A DNA stretch of 7,111 nucleotides, taken from assembly GCA_021788675.1 (NCBI GenBank), contig JAJYKI010000038.1, positions 1 through 7,111 of the forward strand. The letters are read 5' to 3'. This document shows, in pieces, positions 1-5,896 of the stretch (positions are counted from its first letter, which is position 1; each line of letters starts with the position of its first letter). Position numbers and translations under genes: made by a program. This stretch comes from a bacterium. GTDB taxonomy: Bacteria; Patescibacteriota; Saccharimonadia; Saccharimonadales; UBA4665. The notes under the pieces are model-generated. The model was not told where the DNA came from and did not search any database. It saw only the letters and a list, made by a program, of their open reading frames with translations.

Positions 1-60
1 TTTCTTGTTCATGGTTTTTCTAATCTTGTTAGTTTTATTGGTTTTTTTGTTTTTGTTCAT
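1..60 (-). CDS. possible N-terminus of a leftward gene, cut by the left edge
   Basis: Read leftward, an ATG at 60-58 opens a frame that stays open to the edge, giving 20 codons. The peptide is extremely basic and polar: 8 Lys, 5 Asn and 3 Thr, with a second in-frame ATG at 12-10 (MNKK). Support comes mainly from the leftward promoter-like site at 85-113, which would start RNA about 18 bases before the first ATG. Neither ATG has a Shine-Dalgarno sequence. A Lys/Asn-rich start could be the cytoplasmic end of a membrane protein, but no membrane segment is visible yet. The rival reading is rightward frame 1, open from the edge to TAA at 94-96, which would be a hydrophobic C-terminus. The product cannot be identified. 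Confidence 0.3.
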   Translation of the reverse strand, partial: MNKNKKTNKTNKIRKTMNKK

Positions 61-84
61 AGCTTGTGCTTTATACTGCTAGTG

Positions 85-113
85 ATTATTTTGTAAAACA
101 TGTAAGTTGTCAA
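85..113 (-). promoter_or_regulatory. putative leftward sigma70-type promoter
   Basis: On the minus strand, a perfect TTGACA (-35, 113-108) is followed after 17 bases by AATAAT (90-85, five of six bases of TATAAT). Transcription would start near 78 and run toward the left edge. The -35 box is the left arm of the inverted repeat at 106-127. Confidence 0.45.
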
Positions 114-127
114 GTTATATTGACAAC
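106..127. repeat. 8-6-8 inverted repeat with back-to-back TTGACA boxes
   Basis: GTTGTCAA (106-113) and TTGACAAC (120-127) are perfect complements separated by GTTATA. Each arm contains TTGACA reading outward, the left one on the minus strand and the right one on the plus strand. Only the leftward one has a good -10 box at standard spacing; the best rightward hexamer at 17 bases (143-148) matches three of six. No T-run follows on either strand, so a terminator is unlikely. It may be an operator for the leftward promoter. Confidence 0.5.
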
Positions 128-192
128 GCATGATCTCTAATCCTTAAAAAGACGCACCAACTATAACCAGTTTCAATGTTCATATTAAATAG

Positions 193-206
193 GATTGTGA
201 ACAATC
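193..206. repeat. 14-bp palindrome upstream of the uvrA promoter
   Basis: GATTGT and ACAATC flank a two-base GA centre. The centre of the site lies about 26 bases upstream of the start of the proposed uvrA -35 box. A further TGTTCA at 177-182 can pair with TGAACA at 198-203. A regulator site is possible but nothing identifies the regulator. It does not match the LexA boxes I know. Confidence 0.3.
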
Positions 207-225
207 AGCGCGCGGTAATAGGTAG

Positions 226-254
226 TGGAAAATAATCTGTTTTTCGAGTATAAT
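226..254 (+). promoter_or_regulatory. uvrA promoter
   Basis: TGGAAA (226-231, four of six bases of TTGACA) stands 17 bases from a perfect TATAAT (249-254). Transcription would start near 261, leaving a leader of only about 15 bases. That leader carries the Shine-Dalgarno-like GAGGTG at 269-274, which ends one base before the annotated ATG. Confidence 0.65.
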
Positions 255-275
255 TGCTGGGTTTAAAAGAGGTGT

Positions 276-3098
276 ATGAGCCAAGTGTCAGACGTTATTT
301 CAGTCAAAGGTGCCAGAGAGCATAATTTAAAAGATATAAGCGTGGATATTCCGCGCAGTAAACTGGTCGTAATAACCGGCTTGTCCGGATCAGGCAAATC
401 ATCACTAGCCTTTGACACTATCTATGCGGAGGGACAGAGGCGCTACGTCGAAAGTCTGAGCTCGTATGCCCGGCAATTTCTCGGACTGATGGAGAAGCCT
501 GATGTTGATCAAATTGACGGACTAAGTCCCGCAATCTCTATCGACCAGAAATCGACTAGTCGTAACCCGCGCTCCATAGTTGCTACCGTAACTGAAATAT
601 ATGACTATTTACGTCTTTTGTACGCCCGGATAGGAGTTCCACACTGCCCGATTGACAACGTTGTAGTTGAAAGACGGACAATAGAAAGCATCATCCAGCA
701 AATCGAAGCGAACTATAAGGACAAACGGATAATCGTTCTAGCTCCGGTAGTGATGTCGAAAAAAGGCGCCTTTGAGCATATCCCGGAACAATACATGCGT
801 GCCGGTTTTGCCCGGGCCAGGGTTGACGACGTGGTTTATGCACTGGATGAATTTCCGGAACTGGATAAAAATATCCGTCACGATATAGAGATCGTTGTGG
901 ACCGCTTAGTGCTGGACCAAGACAGTCGGGGGAGACTGGTGCAAAGCGTCGAGCAGGCATTAGAAGTTGCGGACGACAATGTCTTTATTCTTGATGCCGA
1001 CAATAACCAGATCAAAACTTTCAGTTTACGCTACGCCTGCCCCAATCATCCCGACGTGGCGATTCCCGAGCTGGAACCCAGGACATTCAGCTTCAATAGT
1101 CCACAGGGGGCCTGTCCGGTCTGTACGGGCATCGGGTCCAGGCTGGAAGTCGATCCGGAACTGGTAATTCCAAACGGCCGACTGACGATTGCGGAAGGTG
1201 CCATCCGGCCATATAACCGGATTAATGTAGATAACTGGTATATGAAGAAATTGTCTGCCGTCGCCGAAAAGTATAATTTTTCTTTGCATGTGCCGACCGG
1301 TGAGTTGAGCGCCGAACAGATGAAAATTATCCTCTACGGTACCGGCAACGAGACTTACCGGATCAAATTAAGCGCCGGCCGCAGTTTCGAAACTACTTAC
1401 GAGGGAGTTATACCAAACTTGGAGCGTCGCCATCGCGAAACCGATAGTGATTTTATCCGTCGGGATATAGAGAGGTTCATGCAGGAGCGACCCTGTTACG
1501 TTTGTAACGGCTTGAGACTTAAGCCCGAGGTCTTGGCTGTAACTGTAGCTGACAGTTCGATCATGGACGTATGCCAATTGTCCATAACCGATGCCAATAA
1601 CTGGATTAATTCTCTTAATCTGACTGAAACGGAAATGCATATCGCGCGCTTGATCGTTAAAGAGATATCCGCCAGACTGCAGTTTTTAGTCGACGTCGGA
1701 TTGGACTATCTGACTTTGCTAAGAAGCGCCAATACGTTGAGCGGCGGCGAAGCTCAGCGCATCCGTTTAGCGACCCAAATCGGTTCCGGTCTAATGGGTG
1801 TTTTATATGTGCTTGACGAGCCCAGTATCGGCTTGCACCAACGCGACAATGGCCGACTTATAGAAACCCTGAAGCGACTTAAAGACCTGGGCAATACGGT
1901 TATAGTCGTGGAGCATGACGAGGAAACTATCAGGACGGCCGATTACTTGCTGGACGTCGGTCCGGGAGCCGGTATTCATGGCGGGCATGTCGTAGCCGCC
2001 GGCACTCCCGAGGAGGTTATTAAGACAAAGGGCAGTATCACGGCCGAATATCTGTCTGGTAAAAAGAAAATTGCCGTACCGAAGTCGCGGCGAAGTGGTA
2101 GCGGTAAGTCAATCATTATAAAAGGTGCCAGTGAAAATAATCTGAAACACATTGATGTGACTATCCCGCTCAATGAACTGGTTGTGATCAGTGGTGTTAG
2201 CGGGTCCGGTAAGTCCAGCCTTATTAACGATATCCTGGCCAAGGAGCTACTTGCCAGGTTGCATCGCGCCAATACTGTGCCCGGTAGACATGAGGACATT
2301 GAGGGTATCAAACAGCTGGATAAAGCGATCATCATAGATCAGAGTCCGATTGGTCGGACGCCACGCTCCAATCCGGCCACTTATACCGGACTATTTACTC
2401 CTATCCGAGAGTTATTTGCTAGTGTTCCCGAAGCTAAACTAAGGGGCTACGGGCCGGGCCGGTTCAGTTTCAACGTCAGGGGCGGCCGCTGCGAGAACTG
2501 TAAAGGCGACGGCATCATTAAGATTGAAATGCATTTCCTACCCGACGTGTACGTGCCTTGCGAGGTCTGTCAAGGCAAACGCTATAACCGGGAAGCCTTG
2601 GAAATACATTACCGCGGCAAAACCATCAGTGACGTACTGGACATGACCTGCGAACAGGCTTTGGAATTCTTTGCTAACATACCGGCTATTGCCAAAAAGC
2701 TGGAAACGCTGGTTGACGTCGGCTTAGGCTATATAACCCTGGGTCAGCCGGCAACTACTCTGTCAGGCGGTGAAGCCCAACGTATCAAGTTGTCCGCTGA
2801 ACTCAGCCGCCGCGCAACCGGGAAGACACTATACATCCTGGACGAGCCGACCACCGGACTGCACATGGCTGACGTAGACAAGTTGCTTAAAATGCTGCAC
2901 GCCCTGGTTGATGCCGGTAACAGCATGATAGTTATCGAACACAACCTCGATGTCATCAAAAACGCCGACCATATCATCGACATGGGTCCGGAAGGTGGAG
3001 CGGCCGGCGGCGTTGTCGTTGCAGAAGGCACTCCGGAGCAAGTAGCCCTTAATCCTAAGAGTTATACCGGCCAATATCTTAAGCAGATTCTAAAATAA
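276..3098 (+). CDS. uvrA: UvrABC system protein A (excinuclease ABC subunit A)
   Basis: UvrA is the DNA-binding ATPase that, as a dimer with UvrB, scans for bulky lesions and loads UvrB in nucleotide excision repair. The 940 residues match the usual length and both ABC modules look intact. Module one has Walker A GLSGSGKSS (35-43), signature LSGGEAQR (488-495), Walker B VLDEP (512-516) and switch His547. Module two has Walker A GVSGSGKSS (640-648), signature LSGGEAQR (829-836), Walker B ILDEP (854-858) and His889. The UvrB-binding region should lie at roughly 130-245. Zinc ligands are C255/H258/C280/C283 in the first finger, where the second ligand is His rather than the common Cys, a C407/C410 pair, and C739/C742/C762/C765 in the second finger. 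The ATG at 276 is only three bases from GAGG (269-272). A GTG at 285 (codon 4) is the alternative start and would cost three residues. No uvrB or uvrC is in view. Confidence 0.98.
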   Translation: MSQVSDVISVKGAREHNLKDISVDIPRSKLVVITGLSGSGKSSLAFDTIYAEGQRRYVESLSSYARQFLGLMEKPDVDQIDGLSPAISIDQKSTSRNPRSIVATVTEIYDYLRLLYARIGVPHCPIDNVVVERRTIESIIQQIEANYKDKRIIVLAPVVMSKKGAFEHIPEQYMRAGFARARVDDVVYALDEFPELDKNIRHDIEIVVDRLVLDQDSRGRLVQSVEQALEVADDNVFILDADNNQIKTFSLRYACPNHPDVAIPELEPRTFSFNSPQGACPVCTGIGSRLEVDPELVIPNGRLTIAEGAIRPYNRINVDNWYMKKLSAVAEKYNFSLHVPTGELSAEQMKIILYGTGNETYRIKLSAGRSFETTYEGVIPNLERRHRETDSDFIRRDIERFMQERPCYVCNGLRLKPEVLAVTVADSSIMDVCQLSITDANNWINSLNLTETEMHIARLIVKEISARLQFLVDVGLDYLTLLRSANTLSGGEAQRIRLATQIGSGLMGVLYVLDEPSIGLHQRDNGRLIETLKRLKDLGNTVIVVEHDEETIRTADYLLDVGPGAGIHGGHVVAAGTPEEVIKTKGSITAEYLSGKKKIAVPKSRRSGSGKSIIIKGASENNLKHIDVTIPLNELVVISGVSGSGKSSLINDILAKELLARLHRANTVPGRHEDIEGIKQLDKAIIIDQSPIGRTPRSNPATYTGLFTPIRELFASVPEAKLRGYGPGRFSFNVRGGRCENCKGDGIIKIEMHFLPDVYVPCEVCQGKRYNREALEIHYRGKTISDVLDMTCEQALEFFANIPAIAKKLETLVDVGLGYITLGQPATTLSGGEAQRIKLSAELSRRATGKTLYILDEPTTGLHMADVDKLLKMLHALVDAGNSMIVIEHNLDVIKNADHIIDMGPEGGAAGGVVVAEGTPEQVALNPKSYTGQYLKQILK

Positions 3099-3107
3099 TC
3101 TTTTTAT

Positions 3108-3129
3108 AGTTTATTAGGCCTTAAAAACT
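3108..3129. repeat. imperfect AT-rich dyad between uvrA and rplY
   Basis: The stretch runs from AGTTT to AAACT around a central AGGCCT-like core (centre 3118/3119) with two mismatched positions. No T-run follows on the plus strand, so it is at best a weak uvrA terminator. It abuts the rplY -10 box, so read-through into rplY is plausible. Confidence 0.25.
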
Positions 3130-3137
3130 GCTATACT
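3129..3137 (+). promoter_or_regulatory. extended -10 promoter for rplY
   Basis: TGC directly precedes TATACT (3132-3137, five of six bases), an extended -10 element (TGnTATAnT type). No good -35 box lies 16-18 bases upstream, which extended -10 promoters tolerate. Transcription would start near 3144, giving a leader of about 55 bases. A TATAAG at 3152-3157 is a poorer alternative. Confidence 0.45.
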
Positions 3138-3198
3138 TAAATAACAATAGCTATAAGAAGGCAATCTTAAGGGTAAGTGAGGAACACTATTTAATTCT

Positions 3199-3882
3199 AT
3201 GTCAAACGACTCAATCAATTTAACACTCGCACCGCGCACTATAACTGGTAAAGCGGTTAAACATTTACGTAAGCAAGGCAAAGTACCTGCGGTTATTCAC
3301 GATCATGGCAAAGACTCTATTATTGTCGAAGGCGATAGTCTGACGCTACTGCGGGCTTACCAGCAGGCCGGCAAACATCACCCGATAGACATTGAAACTA
3401 ACGGCAAGCAATATACGGCCATGATTAAAACCGTAGAATTCGAGCCACGCAAGCATCAACTTAACCATGTCGTCTTTAACGCCGTGGCGGCTAACCAGTT
3501 GGTCGAGGCGGAAGTGCCAATCGAACCGCGCTATGCCGAAGACAACAATGCCTCACCAGCCGAAAAGGCCGGTTTAATAGTACTTAACAATCTGGAGTCG
3601 GTTGAAGTCGAAGCTCTGCCTAAGGACTTACCTGACGTTATTTACTTTGACGCTGAAAAACTGGTTGAAGTTGGCGACCACTTAAGCGTTGCCGATTTGA
3701 TCGTGCCTGCCAACGTAACCGTCAAGACAGAAAGCTCGCATGCCATCGCTACAGTTTATGAGCCAAGTGCCTTAGCGGCAGCCAATGACGCCGCCGGCGG
3801 TACGGAAGAAGCTGAAGTACCGGAAGCTGAAGCCTCTGAAGAAGGTGCCGAAACCACCGAAGAAAAACCGGCTGAAAGCTAG
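3199..3882 (+). CDS. rplY: 50S ribosomal protein bL25, long TL5/CTC form
   Basis: bL25 binds 5S rRNA in the central protuberance of the large subunit. The 227 residues fit the two-domain CTC/TL5 form rather than the one-domain E. coli protein of about 94 residues. The N-terminal 5S-binding domain (about 5-97) has the typical GKAVKHLRKQGKVPAVI stretch (17-33) and ends in the NHVVF strand (89-93) where the family usually has a HVDF-like segment. The beta-rich C-terminal domain spans about 98-188, including ESVEVEALPKDLPD (133-146) and VGDHLSVADL (158-167). Residues 190-227 form an Ala/Glu-rich acidic tail, probably disordered. The start is set by domain alignment, because the only Shine-Dalgarno-like GAGG (3179-3182) is 16 bases away. 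Its TAG stop overlaps the stop of the convergent ABC gene, and no terminator of its own is visible. The symbol ctc is also used for this form. Confidence 0.95.
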   Translation: MSNDSINLTLAPRTITGKAVKHLRKQGKVPAVIHDHGKDSIIVEGDSLTLLRAYQQAGKHHPIDIETNGKQYTAMIKTVEFEPRKHQLNHVVFNAVAANQLVEAEVPIEPRYAEDNNASPAEKAGLIVLNNLESVEVEALPKDLPDVIYFDAEKLVEVGDHLSVADLIVPANVTVKTESSHAIATVYEPSALAAANDAAGGTEEAEVPEAEASEEGAETTEEKPAES

Positions 3883-3901
3883 TTTTCAATAAAGCCGCCG
3901 G
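3863..3901 (-). terminator. probable intrinsic terminator of the ABC exporter gene
   Basis: On the minus strand, CCGGC (3901-3897) can pair with GCCGG (3872-3868), immediately followed by five T (3867-3863). Inside the stem, TGAAA (3873-3877) and TTTCA (3884-3888) pair around the CTAG that holds both stop codons, extending the hairpin with a bulge at 3889-3896. The element spans the end of the exporter gene and the last codons of the L25 gene. On the plus strand no T-run follows, so it should work only leftward. Confidence 0.55.
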
Positions 3902-5663
3902 ATTGATGCGCCCAGAGTTCGGCGTAGACTCCGTTTTTAGACAGCAATTCCTTATGCGTGCCCTCTTCGACAATCTTGCCATTGTCCAGTACGATTATGC
4001 GGTCCATCTTCTGGATTGTGCTTAAACGGTGAGCTATCACAATGGCGGTCCGGTTGTCCATTAGCCGCCACAGCGCCTGCTGAATTAATATTTCGCTCGA
4101 GCTGTCTAGTGCGCTGGTCGCCTCATCCAAAACAATTATAGGGGCGTTTTTTAGCATAGCCCTAGCTATCGCGACGCGCTGTCTTTGGCCGCCGCTTAAT
4201 TTAATGCCACGTTCGCCGACCAAAGTGTCATAGCCCTTATTTAGTTTGTTGATGAAGTCATGGGCGTAAGCCATTTTGGCAGCGGCAACAATTGCTTTAG
4301 TACCGGCAGACAGGTTGCCGTATGCAATATTTTCTTTCAGACTGCGGTGGAACAATATAGGGTCTTGAGGAACGTAAGCTATGTTCTGTCTGAGGTCTTG
4401 CTGTGCCATTTCCTTAATGTTCTGACCGTCAATTAATATCTGGCCCTGCTGGATGTCCATAAACCTGAGCAGCAGTTTGGTGATAGTAGTTTTGCCGCCG
4501 CCACTCGGACCGACCAGGCCGACTCGCTCGCCAGGCTTGATTACCAGATTTAAGTCAGCGAACAAAGGCCTGTCCGGAGTTTCGGGATAGCTAAAGCGAA
4601 CCTTATTAAATTCAATCCGCCCGCGTTGAAATGTAGCCGGTACCGGGGCATTTATGTCCTTTATTTCCGGTTCGAGCGCCAATATAGCGGTCATTTCGGC
4701 CGCGTCGCCAAGTCCACGATTGATGTTGCGTACGACCCGACTGAATTGCCAGATCTGATTGACGATGCCCTGAGAGTAACTAATTAAAAGATACAGCAGC
4801 CCTATATTGGCATGGAATCTCGTTACGGCCAACAAGCCGGCCATAACGGCCAGGACTTGGAATATATTGGTTTGGCCATGGCTTAAGGCTTCACTTTTAA
4901 AAACTTCTTTGGCCAGTATGCTGTTGGCCTGAAATGTCCTTTCAGCCGTTTCGCTAAAGCGTTTGTTTTCATAGCGTTCCTGACCGAAAGCACGGACGGT
5001 GTCTATATTGGTTATAGCATCAGCCAAGGCGGCAGTCTCCGCACTTTCCATGGCGGCCGAATGCGAGTTGATTGGCAGCTGTTTAATCATTCGCCTGTAC
5101 ATCAAGGCCATATAAAGCAGGCTCAAGCCGAGCATGCCGATAGCGTAAGGCAGTGAAACGAACGACAGTACGATGACTGAGAATACCAGCATTGAAAGAC
5201 CCGGTAGAATGTTCCAGATAAGGTCGTCCATTATCCGTTCGTAAGCGCTAAGATATTTATTTGTCTGGGATACCAGAGCGCCGGAATACCTGTCGGCGTG
5301 GAAGCGCTGGCTCATTGCGCCGAGATGCTTAAACATTTTTATGACAGTATCTTTTCTGACACTAATCTCCATTTTCCAAGTGTAGTAACTTTGAACCCGC
5401 CAGATAATGACACCGGCGATCATGGTGATTGCATAGCCCAATATGTAGGGAGTGAAAATATTAAAATTCATGTGGAGGCTATGACTGTAGTTCTGTTGCA
5501 GTCTGGCAAAGGCCCTTGAAACGATGAACGGGGCCAGGATGCTTTGAGTCAAAACCGCTAACACCGCCCCGCCTGAGGCGACAATGAATTGCCTTAAATA
5601 TGGCTTGGTTATTTCCCAAAACCCGCCAATAATACGGGGTTTGCCGTGGTTGGTATGGTTCAT
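3879..5663 (-). CDS. ABC half-exporter, fused membrane and ATPase domains (MsbA/MDR-like)
   Basis: This is a 594-residue type IV half-exporter that should dimerise in the inner membrane and use ATP to move a substrate outward. The membrane domain has about six hydrophobic segments, near residues 27-49, 70-90, 150-170, 171-190, 265-282 and 286-305. The ATPase domain (about 350-585) has A-loop Tyr359, Walker A GPSGGGKTT (385-393), Q-loop Gln433, signature LSGGQRQR (489-496), Walker B IIVLDE with catalytic Glu514, D-loop SALD (517-520) and switch His545. All catalytic parts are present. The substrate (lipid, peptide or drug) cannot be told from sequence, and no partner gene is adjacent. The ATG at 5663 is preferred because AAGGAAGGG (5678-5670) sits six bases upstream. 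An in-frame GTG at 5744 would add 27 residues but lacks a good ribosome site. Confidence 0.95.
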   Translation of the reverse strand: MNHTNHGKPRIIGGFWEITKPYLRQFIVASGGAVLAVLTQSILAPFIVSRAFARLQQNYSHSLHMNFNIFTPYILGYAITMIAGVIIWRVQSYYTWKMEISVRKDTVIKMFKHLGAMSQRFHADRYSGALVSQTNKYLSAYERIMDDLIWNILPGLSMLVFSVIVLSFVSLPYAIGMLGLSLLYMALMYRRMIKQLPINSHSAAMESAETAALADAITNIDTVRAFGQERYENKRFSETAERTFQANSILAKEVFKSEALSHGQTNIFQVLAVMAGLLAVTRFHANIGLLYLLISYSQGIVNQIWQFSRVVRNINRGLGDAAEMTAILALEPEIKDINAPVPATFQRGRIEFNKVRFSYPETPDRPLFADLNLVIKPGERVGLVGPSGGGKTTITKLLLRFMDIQQGQILIDGQNIKEMAQQDLRQNIAYVPQDPILFHRSLKENIAYGNLSAGTKAIVAAAKMAYAHDFINKLNKGYDTLVGERGIKLSGGQRQRVAIARAMLKNAPIIVLDEATSALDSSSEILIQQALWRLMDNRTAIVIAHRLSTIQKMDRIIVLDNGKIVEEGTHKELLSKNGVYAELWAHQSGGFIEN

Positions 5664-5669
5664 AATGCG

Positions 5670-5678
5670 CCCTTCCTT
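5670..5678 (-). promoter_or_regulatory. strong Shine-Dalgarno sequence of the ABC exporter
   Basis: AAGGAAGGG lies six bases before the ATG at 5663-5661. It decides the start against the upstream GTG at 5744 and is the only strong, well-placed ribosome site among the genes here. No convincing -10/-35 pair for this gene was found in the AT-rich stretch 5700-5760. Confidence 0.7.
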
Positions 5679-5826
5679 GAGAGAGCGATCGGTTATTTTT
5701 AGATATCTATAAATATATTGTTTTAAGTCTAAGAGGATTAGCACCGGCCTGCGACAAAACGCAGACTACGTTTGATTTTCGTGTAACTCATTCTTTGCCG
5801 CCTCCGTTAAAGTCCCAAAAAGGACA

Positions 5827-5856
5827 TTGCTAGTATTGTATTTTACATCGTATAAT
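5827..5856 (+). promoter_or_regulatory. promoter of the acidic-protein gene
   Basis: TTGCTA (5827-5832, four of six bases of TTGACA) stands 18 bases from a perfect TATAAT (5851-5856). Transcription would start near 5863, giving a leader of about 34 bases that ends in a run of eight T before AATG. The leader contains no Shine-Dalgarno sequence. Confidence 0.6.
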
Positions 5857-5896
5857 AAAGTGTTACTGCTTGCAAATATAAATTTAGTTTTTTTTA

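Noticed and set aside
175..206. LexA/SOS box controlling uvrA
   Set aside because: Neither CTGT-N8-ACAG nor GAAC-N4-GTTC is present; the GTTC and GAAC elements are 17 bases apart and in the wrong order.
1976..2335. 119-codon leftward frame opposite uvrA
   Set aside because: It is a shadow of the conserved UvrA coding frame, and its translation has no family features.
5664..5744. 27-residue N-terminal extension of the ABC exporter from a GTG at 5744
   Set aside because: The ATG at 5663 has a far better ribosome site, and the extension is AT-rich with no feature expected at an exporter N-terminus.
5756..5815. short inverted repeats in the gap between the exporter and the acidic gene (AAACG/CGTTT, GTCC/GGAC)
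   Set aside because: Arms of four to five bases are expected by chance and are not linked to a T-run or promoter element.
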